Part shown: positions 7,484-15,431 of the stretch, in pieces
How the letters are laid out: each line of letters opens with the position of its first letter
How positions within the stretch are numbered: the first letter of the stretch is position 1
Source of the DNA: a virus
Direction: 5' to 3' (one strand)
DNA: 26,686 bases
Virus record (IMG/VR): IMGVR_UViG_3300000117_000184
Location: 1,034-27,719 of that record
The notes under the pieces: model-generated
Told to the model about the DNA's origin: nothing
Database searches by the model: none
What the model saw: the letters and a program-made list of their open reading frames with translations, nothing else
Translations under genes and position numbers: made by a program

Positions 7484-8088
7484 TGCGAAGTATATATGAT
7501 TTTATTATATCACCTAAAACATCAAGATATAATAATGTTAAAAAAGTAGGTGATAAAAAACTTATACTTAATACAGAAATATATAATCATCAATATGTTA
7601 GTAGGCAAGCTATAGTTAAATCAATACCTATAGTAATACCTACTAAAATACAAGTAGGTGATGAAATAATAGTTCACCACAATGTATTTAGAAGATGGCA
7701 TAATGTAAAAGCTGAAGAGAAAAATAGTAGAAGTTATATAGATGAAAACACTTATTGTGTAAAAGAAGATCAAATATTTTCTTATAAAAGAAATAATAAG
7801 TGGGTAGCTACAGATGGTTTTTGTTTTGTAAAGCCAATAAAATCTACAGATAAATATTCTTCTAATCAAGAAAAAGAGTGCGTAGGTATTTTAAAACAAA
7901 GTAACAAAGCACTTTTAGAATTTGGTTTAAAAGAAGGTGACTTAGTAGGATTTACACCTGTTAGCACTTATGAATTTATTATTGACGGTGAAAGACTATA
8001 TAGAGTTTTAACTAGTCAAATTACAATTAAATATGAATACAAAGGAGACGAAGAAGAATATAATCCAAGCTGGGCAAGTAGCAGTTGA
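7483..8088 (+). CDS. Candidate tandem (double) GroES-like co-chaperonin-fold protein (201 aa)
   Basis: The sequence reads as two GroES-like barrels. First half (about 1-105): IYDFIISPK as the opening strand, a loop with the hydrophobic tripeptide in KKLILNTE at the mobile-loop position, then QAIVKS, VGDEIIVHH (GroES VGDIVIFND), an extended roof loop, and YCVKEDQIFSY (GroES closing strand ESDILAI). Second half (about 113-188): FCFVKPI, CVGILKQS, KEGDLVGFTP, then FIIDGERLYRVLTSQITIKYE, which lines up with GroES from VGDIVIF to DILAIVE; its mobile loop is missing. Tandem Cpn10 proteins are known from chloroplasts (Cpn20). The fold is my alignment by eye and function is unproven. It starts on the previous stop (TAATG) and overlaps the next gene by 56 bases. 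Confidence 0.6.
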   Translation: MRSIYDFIISPKTSRYNNVKKVGDKKLILNTEIYNHQYVSRQAIVKSIPIVIPTKIQVGDEIIVHHNVFRRWHNVKAEEKNSRSYIDENTYCVKEDQIFSYKRNNKWVATDGFCFVKPIKSTDKYSSNQEKECVGILKQSNKALLEFGLKEGDLVGFTPVSTYEFIIDGERLYRVLTSQITIKYEYKGDEEEYNPSWASSS

Positions 8089-8311
8089 GGAATTAATTAA
8101 AGTAGCTAAAGAAGCTATTGTTGATTCAGATGATGATATATCAGCAGACAGATTAAAAAATGCTGCAGCTACAAAAAAATTAGCTATCTTTGATGCGTTT
8201 GAAATACTTAAAAGGATAGAAGAAGAAGAAAACATAATAGAAAACAAAATACCAGTTGATATAAGTAAGGATGTATCTTTTGGTGGTTTTGCAGAAAAAA
8301 GATCTAAATAA
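8033..8311 (+). CDS. Small acidic helical protein, candidate small terminase subunit (92 aa)
   Basis: The ATG at 8033 overlaps the preceding gene by 56 bases. It begins MNTKETKKNIIQAGQVAVEE and is almost wholly helical, with DDDISADRLKNAAATKKLAI in the centre and LKRIEEEENIIENK after it. The position, one small gene ahead of TerL, and the helical oligomerising character fit a small terminase or packaging accessory, but there is no clear DNA-binding helix-turn-helix. It could instead be an assembly protein. The conserved-looking central block suggests strong constraint. The coding call is firmer than the function. Confidence 0.6.
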   Translation: MNTKETKKNIIQAGQVAVEELIKVAKEAIVDSDDDISADRLKNAAATKKLAIFDAFEILKRIEEEENIIENKIPVDISKDVSFGGFAEKRSK

Positions 8312-8319
8312 AAAAAAAT

Positions 8320-8709
8320 ATGGCAACATTAACACCCACATTAACATTAGCGAGTACAGATGTAACTTCAGATACATTAAGTTTTTCTGTAACGGATTCA
8401 TTAACAGTAGTTGCTCCTATTGTAGGTATTTCTAAAATAACTGCTGAAGCTAGCAGTGGATCAGATGTAGCACTTGTACCTTCAGGTTCCGCTAATCAAT
8501 ATGTTTATATAAGTCACACAGGATTTCAAGGTGATGGAACTACTGCAACTACGAATCAATTATCAGTTATATTTACCTCAACAGAAGGTCTTAGAATTGC
8601 TGCAGGAGAATTTGCGTTTTTCCCATCTAAATCAAATGTAGTTGTAAATGTTAAGTCTTCTAGTAGCCATACTATATTATTAGAATACGCTTATTTCACA
8701 GCAGGATAA
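8320..8709 (+). CDS. Small beta-rich virion protein, possible head decoration (129 aa)
   Basis: The ATG follows AAAAAAAAAT. The sequence is made of alternating Ser/Thr/Val strands: MATLTPTLTLASTDVTSDT, LTVVAPIVGISKITA, NQYVYISHTGF, QLSVIFTSTEGLRIAAGEF, NVVVNVKSSSSHTILLEYAYF. It has no Lys/Arg patches, cysteines or membrane helix. Proteins of this size and character next to packaging genes are usually head decoration or neck-fiber proteins; that is inference from composition and place. It is one base from the TerL start. The family is not named. Confidence 0.72.
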   Translation: MATLTPTLTLASTDVTSDTLSFSVTDSLTVVAPIVGISKITAEASSGSDVALVPSGSANQYVYISHTGFQGDGTTATTNQLSVIFTSTEGLRIAAGEFAFFPSKSNVVVNVKSSSSHTILLEYAYFTAG

Positions 8710-8710
8710 T

Positions 8711-10933
8711 ATGTATAAACAAACCTTATATAAGGTTATAACTCCAATTAAATTAAATACAATAACAAGACTTAACAAGTCTAAAAAATGGGAGTATGGT
8801 TATAACAAAGAACATGATGTTGTTGTAATTAGTAAAACAGGACAAATTGGTGAAGTATATGAGATACAAAATCTTAAAATAGCTTTACCAAAACAAACCA
8901 ATATTGTTAGGTTTAAAAGCAATAAATGGGAGTATACTGAGTGTCCAAAAGAACTTAGTAAAATAAAAACAATATTTGATTGGAAAGAGTATCCTAATAG
9001 TTTTAAAGAAAAACATATAGAATATATAGAAAATGAGTTCAAAATTAGAGAAGAAGGTTTATGGTACTATAATAACAATAATCCTACTTACATTACTGGC
9101 ACTCATTACATGTACTTGCAATGGAGTAAAATTGACGTCGGCAAACCAGATTATCGTGAAGCCAATAGATTATTCTACATCTTTTGGGAAGCCTGTAAAG
9201 CCGACTTTCGATCTTACGGGATGTGTTATCTTAAGAACAGACGATCCGGCTTCTCATTCATGGCGTCTGGTGAAGTTGTCAACCTTGCGACCATATCCAG
9301 TGATGCGAGGTACGGAATATTGTCCAAGTCCGGTCCCGATGCGAAGAAAATGTTCACCGACAAAGTGGTGCCTATATCCGTCAACTATCCTTTCTTCTTC
9401 AAACCAATACAAGACGGCATGGATAGACCAAAAACAGAACTCGCTTTTAGAGTTCCAGCATCAAAACTTACAAGACGGAGTATTACGAGCACCGACAGGC
9501 CAGAGGATTTACAGGGCTTGGACACCACAATCGACTGGAAAAATACAGGAGATAACTCCTACGATGGAGAAAAAATCAAGTTATTGGTACATGATGAATC
9601 CGGAAAGTGGGAAAAGCCAAACAACATCCTCAACAACTGGAGAGTCACAAAAACAACCTTAAGATTAGGTAGTAGAGTGGTAGGTAAATGCATGATGGGT
9701 AGCACATCAAACTCACTAGACAAAGGTGGAGGAAATTTTAAAAAACTTTATAGAGATTCTGATGTAACTAAAAGAAATAAAAATGGGCAAACTAATTCTG
9801 GTCTTTACAGTCTTTTTATTCCTATGGAATGGAATTACGAAGGGTTTATTGATGAGTACGGTCAACCAGTATTTGACCAACCTGATAAAGAACTTAAAGG
9901 ACCTTATGGGGATTACATAGATGCAGGTATATTAGATCATTGGCAAAATGAAGTTGATGGTTTAAAAAACGATCCTGATGCTTTAAATGAATTTTATAGA
10001 CAGTTTCCAAGAACAGAAGAGCACGCATTTAGAGATGAAACTAAAAACAGTATATTTAACTTAGCTAAAATATACGAGCAAATAGATTATAATGAAGGTG
10101 TTAATAATAATACAGCTATAACTACAGGTAATTTTCAGTGGGTAAATGGTATTAAAGATACAAAAGTTATATTTTATCCAGATCCAAACGGTAGATTTAA
10201 TATTAGCTGGGTACCACCAAGTCATTTACAAAATAAAGTAATACAAACTAACAACGGTAAAAAACCGGGTAATGAACATATAGGTGCTTTTGGATGTGAT
10301 AGTTATGATATATCTGGTACTGTTGACGGTCAAGGTTCTAAAGGAGCTTTACACGGATTAACAAAGTTTTCTATGGAAGACGCTCCGCCTAACAGTTTCT
10401 TTTTAGAATATTTAGCTAGACCTCAAACTGCAGAAATATTTTTTGAAGATGTATTAATGGCATTGGTTTTTTATGGTATGCCTATACTTGCAGAAAATAA
10501 TAAACCTAGACTTTTATACTATTTAAGGCGTAGAGGTTATAGAGGTTATTCTATGAATAGACCAGATAAAGTTTGGAATAATTTATCTAGTACAGAAAAA
10601 GAAATAGGTGGTATACCAAACTCTAGTGAAGATATAAAACAAGCTCACGCAGCGGCAATTGAAATGTATATACAAGAACACGTTGGTTTAAAAAATGAAG
10701 GTGATTATGGTAATATGTATTTTAATAAAACATTAAATGATTGGTCAAAGTTTGATATAAATAATAGAACTAAATTTGATGCATCTATAAGTAGTGGTTT
10801 AGCTGTAATGGCTTGTAATAGAAATTTATATGCACCAAACGTGCAAAAAGAAAAAAGAAAAATAAATATTGGATTTGCTAGATATGAAAATCAAGGCATG
10901 TCATCTAAAATAATAACAGAACAATATGGCTAA
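8711..10933 (+). CDS. terL: Terminase large subunit (TerL), DNA packaging ATPase/nuclease
   Basis: 740 residues, long for TerL because of an N-terminal extension of about 100 residues. The ATPase half shows a deviant Walker A, LKNRRSGFS at 174-182, and Walker B KLLVHDE with D295-E296, then the coupling segment CMMGSTSN around residue 327. The nuclease half has FGCDSYDISG with D530 as the first RNase H-type acidic residue, and FFEDVLMALVFYG downstream. It pumps DNA through the portal and cuts concatemers. It overlaps the portal start by eight bases. About 9123-9660, covering the ATPase core, is markedly GC-richer than the rest of the gene, without any break in the protein. The sequence style matches TerL of crAss-like and related marine phages by recollection. 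Confidence 0.95.
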   Translation: MYKQTLYKVITPIKLNTITRLNKSKKWEYGYNKEHDVVVISKTGQIGEVYEIQNLKIALPKQTNIVRFKSNKWEYTECPKELSKIKTIFDWKEYPNSFKEKHIEYIENEFKIREEGLWYYNNNNPTYITGTHYMYLQWSKIDVGKPDYREANRLFYIFWEACKADFRSYGMCYLKNRRSGFSFMASGEVVNLATISSDARYGILSKSGPDAKKMFTDKVVPISVNYPFFFKPIQDGMDRPKTELAFRVPASKLTRRSITSTDRPEDLQGLDTTIDWKNTGDNSYDGEKIKLLVHDESGKWEKPNNILNNWRVTKTTLRLGSRVVGKCMMGSTSNSLDKGGGNFKKLYRDSDVTKRNKNGQTNSGLYSLFIPMEWNYEGFIDEYGQPVFDQPDKELKGPYGDYIDAGILDHWQNEVDGLKNDPDALNEFYRQFPRTEEHAFRDETKNSIFNLAKIYEQIDYNEGVNNNTAITTGNFQWVNGIKDTKVIFYPDPNGRFNISWVPPSHLQNKVIQTNNGKKPGNEHIGAFGCDSYDISGTVDGQGSKGALHGLTKFSMEDAPPNSFFLEYLARPQTAEIFFEDVLMALVFYGMPILAENNKPRLLYYLRRRGYRGYSMNRPDKVWNNLSSTEKEIGGIPNSSEDIKQAHAAAIEMYIQEHVGLKNEGDYGNMYFNKTLNDWSKFDINNRTKFDASISSGLAVMACNRNLYAPNVQKEKRKINIGFARYENQGMSSKIITEQYG
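9123..9660. other. GC-rich, differently coded segment inside terL with an open overlapping frame
   Basis: By hand count 9181-9660 is about 45% G+C (214 of 480), while 9001-9060 is 20% (12 of 60) and 9721-9780 is 25%. In the TerL frame third positions shift to C/G (GTC, GGC, TCC, GCG, AAC, TTC). A +1-frame reading from ATG 9033 stays open for 209 codons and stops at 9660-9662, just where composition returns to normal. Recombination from a GC-richer relative or overprinting are both possible. Confidence 0.75.
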
Positions 10934-13343
10934 TTCTACAAAAAATTATTTTCCCAGCCAAGTAGTTAGTGATCTTGAAAAAATGAGTTCAGAATATGGA
11001 CTTAAAGTTGCTAAAGCTATAGAAAGCGAGTGGTTTTATAGTGATAATCAAACTACAAGATATAAAAGTAACTACAATAGTTATCGTAGGCTTAGGCTTT
11101 ATGCTAGAGGAGAACAGCCTGTACAAAAATATAAAGATGAATTATCAATTAACGGTGATTTATCTTATCTTAATTTAGACTGGAAACCAGTACCAATAAT
11201 ACCAAAGTTTGTAGATATAGTTGTAAACGGTATATCTGAAAGAACATATGATATAAAAGCTTATACTCAAGATCCTTTTGGGATTGAACAAAGAACTAAG
11301 TATATGGAAGATATACTTATGGATATGAGAACTAAAGAGTTAGATGCTTTTGTTTTAGATAGTTTTGGTATAAATATATCTAATGTAGATAAAAATGAAT
11401 TACCAGAAACAAAAGAAGAACTTGAGTTGCACATGCAACTTACATATAAACAAGCTATTGAAATAGCAGAAGAACAAGCAATAAATACTATTTTAGAAAC
11501 AAACAAATATGATTTAATAAGAAAAAGAGTTAATTATGATTTAACTGTTTTAGGTATTGGTTGCGTTAAAAATAGTTTTACAGAGTCTGAAGGGCTTAAA
11601 GTAGATTATGTTGATCCAGTAGATTTAGTATATTCTTATACTGATTCACCTTACTTTGAAGATATATATTATGTAGGTGAATTAAAGACAGTAACAATTA
11701 ACGAGTTAAAAAAAGAGTTTCCAGATTTAACAAACGATGATTTAAAAGAAATACAAAACTATTCAAGTACAGTAAAAAATTATGGTAGTAGATACCATTA
11801 TGATCAAAGAGATAACAACCAAATAGATGTTTTATATTTTAATTATAAAACATACATGAATGAGGTTTATAAAGTAAAAACAACAGGTACTGGTGGTAGT
11901 AAAGTTATAGTTAAAGATGATACATTTAATCCTCCAGTAGAAATTTTAGATGAAAATTTTGAAAAAGTTTCTAGATCACTAGAAGTTTTATATGAAGGTG
12001 TTATGACTTTAGGTAGTAGCAAGCTTTTAAAATGGGAGATGGCTACTAATATGATGCGACCTAAGAGCGACAATACTAAAGTTAAAATGAATTACAGTAT
12101 TGTTGCACCTCGTATGTACAATGGTAGAGTTGAATCTTTAGTTAGCAGAATAACTGGTTTTGCTGATATGATACAGCTAACTCATTTAAAGCTACAACAA
12201 GTAATGTCTAGGATGATACCAGATGGCGTTTATTTAGATGCTGATGGCATAGCAGAAGTTGATCTTGGTAATGGAACAAACTATAATCCACAAGAAGCAC
12301 TTAATATGTTTTTTCAAACTGGTAGTATTATAGGTAGATCACTTACATCAGATGGTGATATTAATAGAGGTAAAGTACCTATACAAGAAATAGCTAGTGG
12401 TAATGGTGGTGCTAAAATGCAAAGCTTAATAGCAAATTACAATTATTACTTGCAAATGATAAGAGATGTTACTGGTTTAAATGAAGCAAGAGACGGTAGC
12501 ACACCATCAAAAGATGCTTTAGTTGGAGTTCAAAAACTTGCAGCAGCAAATTCTAATACAGCAACTAGACATATATTACAGTCAGGTTTATTTTTAACTT
12601 CAGAACTTGCAGAGTGTATTTCACTTAGAATATCTGATATAATAGAATATGCACCATCAAGAGATGCATTTATACAAAGTATAGGCGTTCACAATGTAGC
12701 AACATTAGAAGAGATGTCTAATTTACATATACATGATTTTGGTATATTTATACAATTATCACCTGATGAAGAAGAAAAACAAATACTTGAAAATAACATA
12801 CAGGCAGCTGTAGCTCAAAAAGGTATAGATATTGAAGATGCTATTGATTTAAGAGAAATAAAAAATATAAAACTTGCAAATCAATTACTTAAGATAAGAA
12901 GAAAAAAGAAACAACAAAGAGATCAACAAGTTGCTCAAGAAAACATACAGGCTCAAGCTCAAGCAAATGCTCAAGCACAACAAGTTGCAGCACAAGCTGA
13001 AGTAGAAAAACAACAAGCATTAGTACAAGTTAATGGTGAATTAGAAAAGCTTAAAGGTCAAATAGAACAACAAAAAATGCAACAAGAAATTGCTGCTAAA
13101 AAAGAATTAATGCAGCTAGAGTTTCAAATGAATATGCAATTAAAACAAATGGAAGTTGAAGCTCAAAAGAGTAAAGACACAAATAAAGAAGATAGAAAAG
13201 ATAATAGAACAAAAATACAGGCAACTCAACAGTCTGAGTTAATTGATCAAAGAAAAAATCAAACATCACCTAAAAACTTTGAATCAGCAGGTAATGATAT
13301 ATTAGGTGGTAATTTTAACTTAGGTGCTTTTGATCCTAGATAA
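10926..13343 (+). CDS. Portal protein
   Basis: 805 residues, a size typical of crAss-like portals. The body (about 1-640) is mixed helix and strand, with blocks such as RLYARGEQPVQKYK and WKPVPIIPKFVDIVVNGISE near the N-terminus, YDLTVLGIGCVKNSF around 205, and IQEIASGNGGAKMQSLIANY and RDVTGLNEARDGS in the crown-forming C-terminal half. Residues about 655-770 are a long Gln/Ala/Lys-rich coiled coil (RRKKKQQRDQQVAQENIQAQ), and the end is GGNFNLGAFDPR. It forms the dodecameric DNA channel at one capsid vertex and docks TerL during packaging. It begins within the last codons of terL (eight-base overlap). The identification rests on size, position and family likeness. Confidence 0.9.
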   Translation: MANSTKNYFPSQVVSDLEKMSSEYGLKVAKAIESEWFYSDNQTTRYKSNYNSYRRLRLYARGEQPVQKYKDELSINGDLSYLNLDWKPVPIIPKFVDIVVNGISERTYDIKAYTQDPFGIEQRTKYMEDILMDMRTKELDAFVLDSFGINISNVDKNELPETKEELELHMQLTYKQAIEIAEEQAINTILETNKYDLIRKRVNYDLTVLGIGCVKNSFTESEGLKVDYVDPVDLVYSYTDSPYFEDIYYVGELKTVTINELKKEFPDLTNDDLKEIQNYSSTVKNYGSRYHYDQRDNNQIDVLYFNYKTYMNEVYKVKTTGTGGSKVIVKDDTFNPPVEILDENFEKVSRSLEVLYEGVMTLGSSKLLKWEMATNMMRPKSDNTKVKMNYSIVAPRMYNGRVESLVSRITGFADMIQLTHLKLQQVMSRMIPDGVYLDADGIAEVDLGNGTNYNPQEALNMFFQTGSIIGRSLTSDGDINRGKVPIQEIASGNGGAKMQSLIANYNYYLQMIRDVTGLNEARDGSTPSKDALVGVQKLAAANSNTATRHILQSGLFLTSELAECISLRISDIIEYAPSRDAFIQSIGVHNVATLEEMSNLHIHDFGIFIQLSPDEEEKQILENNIQAAVAQKGIDIEDAIDLREIKNIKLANQLLKIRRKKKQQRDQQVAQENIQAQAQANAQAQQVAAQAEVEKQQALVQVNGELEKLKGQIEQQKMQQEIAAKKELMQLEFQMNMQLKQMEVEAQKSKDTNKEDRKDNRTKIQATQQSELIDQRKNQTSPKNFESAGNDILGGNFNLGAFDPR

Positions 13344-13370
13344 ATAAAACATAAATAAAACAAAAACAAA

Positions 13371-13745
13371 ATGAGTATACATTTCGGAACAGGTTATGAC
13401 TTTGGGCAAAACGGATCTATATTTACAAACACAACTGCAAATGTAATTCCGCCAGATGATCGTAAAATAATTGCAATACAATTTTTATCTGATACAACAT
13501 TTAATACATTATCTCCAACAGATGGTCAAAAAGGTATTTGTGTTGGTGATGATACAGGTGAAGGTGGAGCAGGTACATCTAATACTCCAAACGCTGGCAG
13601 TGCATCTGGAGGTCAAATCATTAACGCAGATGGTGATAGTAATTTAACTGTTTTTCCAAAGGGTCTTACAATATTTGGAAGATGGGATAGCTTTAGTATT
13701 GATGCAGATGCTGATGGTGGTGTAATCGCTTACTTAGGATACTAA
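13371..13745 (+). CDS. Small glycine/aspartate-rich virion protein (124 aa)
   Basis: The ATG follows ATAAAACAAAAACAAA. The protein begins MSIHFGTGYDFGQNGSIFTN, has a strand-rich start (RKIIAIQFLSD), a flexible middle (GDDTGEGGAGTSNTPNAGSA) and a beta end (GLTIFGRWDSFSIDADADGG, VIAYLGY). It is acidic, with no membrane or enzyme motif. Small beta proteins between portal and scaffold genes are commonly capsid decoration or vertex proteins; this is context-based. It shares a base with the next gene (TAATG). Confidence 0.72.
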   Translation: MSIHFGTGYDFGQNGSIFTNTTANVIPPDDRKIIAIQFLSDTTFNTLSPTDGQKGICVGDDTGEGGAGTSNTPNAGSASGGQIINADGDSNLTVFPKGLTIFGRWDSFSIDADADGGVIAYLGY

Positions 13746-13984
13746 TGCCGGGGTTAGGATTAAGTATAGATTTATCTTCTGTAACTAGTGGTGCATCTGC
13801 TGCTGCTGCAATAGAAGATTATGTGTGGGATGTTGTTGGTGGTGAGTTAACACCTAGAGATGGTATTGCTTATGACTTTAGTGATGCGTGGGATGTAACT
13901 AGTACAGAGCTAACACCTGCGGTATCACCTAAAGAAGAAGGTTATTGGAATGTAGACGGTAATGGAGATTTAACACCAAAATAG
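13745..13984 (+). CDS. Small triple-repeat protein with W(D/N)V...LTP motifs (79 aa)
   Basis: It begins MPGLGLSIDLSSVTSGASAA and then repeats a short unit three times: VWDVVGGELTPR (about 28-39), AWDVTSTELTP (about 48-58) and YWNVDGNGDLTPK (about 67-79). Each unit pairs an aromatic W(D/N)V with LTP. It is acidic, with no Cys and no membrane segment. The start overlaps the previous stop by one base. Its place among small head genes suggests a capsid or neck peptide, with the three units perhaps matching three binding sites; that is speculation. Confidence 0.65.
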   Translation: MPGLGLSIDLSSVTSGASAAAAIEDYVWDVVGGELTPRDGIAYDFSDAWDVTSTELTPAVSPKEEGYWNVDGNGDLTPK

Positions 13985-14005
13985 AAAATATAAAATAAAA
14001 AAATT

Positions 14006-15058
14006 ATGGCAACAAAAAATATAGTACCTAATGCAAATGGCGAAGGTTCGATAGGAACAGCAACAAAAGGTTGGGGTGCGGCATTTATAACAAACGCTTC
14101 TGCGCCATCAAATACTGCAGGAGGTAAATTAACTCTAATTTCTAATGATGGTACAAATGCTTTAGATGATAATGATCAGCTTGGTATTATAGAATTTAAA
14201 GGCGCAGAAAGTAGTTCTGCTGTTACTATTGGAGCTAGTATTGAAGCAATATGCGACGCTAATTGGTCAGCAAGTGAAAATGGAGCTTCATTAGTTTTTA
14301 AAACGACAGATGGTGATAATACTCAGTCTGTAGTTTTAACACTAGATAGTAATAAAAATGCAACTTTTGCAAACGATATATTACTACCACAAGACGGTGT
14401 TGTTGCTTTTAACTCAACATCAGATGAGTATATTCAAGGAGATTCATCAATTTTATATTTTGGTGTAGATAATGCTTATGTAATAAAAATAGATGGTGGT
14501 AATGATAGAGTTGAAGTTGCAAGTGGACATGATTTAAGATTAGATAATGGTAACTTAGTAATAAATACAGCAGGTAAGGGTATTGATTTTTCTGCTGAAT
14601 CACCAAGTGGTAGTGGTAGTTCAAGTGCTCTTTTAGATGATTACGAAGAAGGTAGTTGGACACCTGCACTAACAGTTACTTCAGGTAGTTTGACAGTTAC
14701 TTTAGATAGTGGAACAAATGCAAAATATGTAAAAATAGGTAAACAAGTAACTTGTTGGTTTTATATACTCACAGATGTTTTTACTCCTGATACTGCTTCT
14801 GCGTTAGTACAAATTGATGGTCAACCTTTTGCATCTGAAGATTTTCACGTTGGTGGTAGTGTTTATTATGTAGCTAATGGTTTTGCTGGTGATTTTCCTT
14901 CAAGTATATCTTATGCAACCTCAACAAGAGTATATTTAATATATAGAGATACTGCAGATGATTATAGTAGAGAAATAAGAGCTGATGATTTTACAAGTGG
15001 ATCTAATAATGATCAACATCAGTTTTGGGGAGTGTTTCATTATACAGCTGCAACATAA
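14006..15058 (+). CDS. Fiber-like virion protein (350 aa)
   Basis: The leader AAAATAAAAAAATT precedes the ATG. The N-terminus (MATKNIVPNANGEGSIGTAT) with GWGAAFITNASAPSNTAGGK is a common phage fiber opening that forms shallow beta-helix turns. The middle (about 40-200) is repetitive beta: ADSNKN-like turns, NATFANDILLPQDGVV, GNDRVEVASGHDLRLDNGN. At about 208-222 comes LLDDYEEGSWTPALT, a recurrent linker into C-terminal knob domains of phage fibers, followed by a beta sandwich (KYVKIGKQVTCWFYI) to the end. Lying between portal and capsid genes, it may be a head fiber or a neck appendage rather than the tail spike. No enzyme motif is visible. Confidence 0.78.
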   Translation: MATKNIVPNANGEGSIGTATKGWGAAFITNASAPSNTAGGKLTLISNDGTNALDDNDQLGIIEFKGAESSSAVTIGASIEAICDANWSASENGASLVFKTTDGDNTQSVVLTLDSNKNATFANDILLPQDGVVAFNSTSDEYIQGDSSILYFGVDNAYVIKIDGGNDRVEVASGHDLRLDNGNLVINTAGKGIDFSAESPSGSGSSSALLDDYEEGSWTPALTVTSGSLTVTLDSGTNAKYVKIGKQVTCWFYILTDVFTPDTASALVQIDGQPFASEDFHVGGSVYYVANGFAGDFPSSISYATSTRVYLIYRDTADDYSREIRADDFTSGSNNDQHQFWGVFHYTAAT

Positions 15059-15065
15059 AAAAATA

Positions 15066-15085
15066 CATCTAGTGGATACTAGATG
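15066..15085 (+). terminator. 8-bp perfect stem-loop after the fiber-like gene
   Basis: CATCTAGT and ACTAGATG pair exactly around the loop GGAT, seven bases after the TAA at 15056-15058. No T run follows (the next bases are CGGACAAAT), so it is not a standard intrinsic terminator. It may stabilise or process the mRNA, or act as a weak terminator. Confidence 0.5.
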
Positions 15086-15090
15086 CGGAC

Positions 15091-15106
15091 AAATAAATAA
15101 ATAAAT
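15091..15106 (+). promoter_or_regulatory. (AAAT)4 leader directly before the 15108 start
   Basis: Four AAAT units, then T and the ATG. There is no Shine-Dalgarno sequence. Together with the hairpin just upstream, it looks like an initiation region for a fresh translation unit. Confidence 0.45.
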
Positions 15107-15107
15107 T

Positions 15108-15395
15108 ATGGCAATAACAAAAGAAGTAAAGGTAGACAAAATAGAAGTAGTTAGTGATTGGACTATACAAGTTAGAACAGCTACAATTATTAAAGAAGAT
15201 AATGTTGAATTAACAAGGTCTTTTCATAGACACGTTTTAGTTCCATTTAATTCTGTTAAAGATCCTAGTGATAATAGTTGGACACATACAGCGACTGATA
15301 TTTCAAGTGAACCATCTAATGTGCAAGCAATAGTAAATGCTGCATGGACAGATGATGTAAAAACTGCATACAAGACTTATACAGAAGCTCAATAA
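15108..15395 (+). CDS. Small hypothetical protein (95 aa)
   Basis: It begins MAITKEVKVDKIEVVSDWTI, followed by beta-like strands (IQVRTATIIKEDNVELTRSF, RHVLVPFNSV) and a helical C-terminal part (SNVQAIVNAAWTDDVKTAYK). It has no membrane segment, cysteines or catalytic pattern. The conserved-looking 'VDKIEVV....IQVR..TII.EDN..L.RSFHRHVL.P' layout is a type of small protein often found among phage structural genes; the role is unknown. It stands alone between the hairpin at 15066-15085 and the AT leader of the scaffold gene. Confidence 0.7.
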   Translation: MAITKEVKVDKIEVVSDWTIQVRTATIIKEDNVELTRSFHRHVLVPFNSVKDPSDNSWTHTATDISSEPSNVQAIVNAAWTDDVKTAYKTYTEAQ

Positions 15396-15414
15396 GAGAT
15401 TACAATTTTTTAAT

Positions 15415-15431
15415 TTATATTATATTATATT
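15415..15431 (+). promoter_or_regulatory. TTATA-repeat leader of the scaffold gene
   Basis: TTATATTATATTATATT ends at the base before ATG 15432. The same 17-base element with one change (final C) abuts ATG 18233. This shared period-five element, with no Shine-Dalgarno sequence, may be a translation or promoter signal common to the two genes. Confidence 0.5.

Noticed and set aside
14409-14669. Minus-strand frame rich in His, Tyr and Leu opposite the fiber-like gene
   Set aside because: Low-complexity antisense reading of GAT/AGT/GGT codons; not protein-like.
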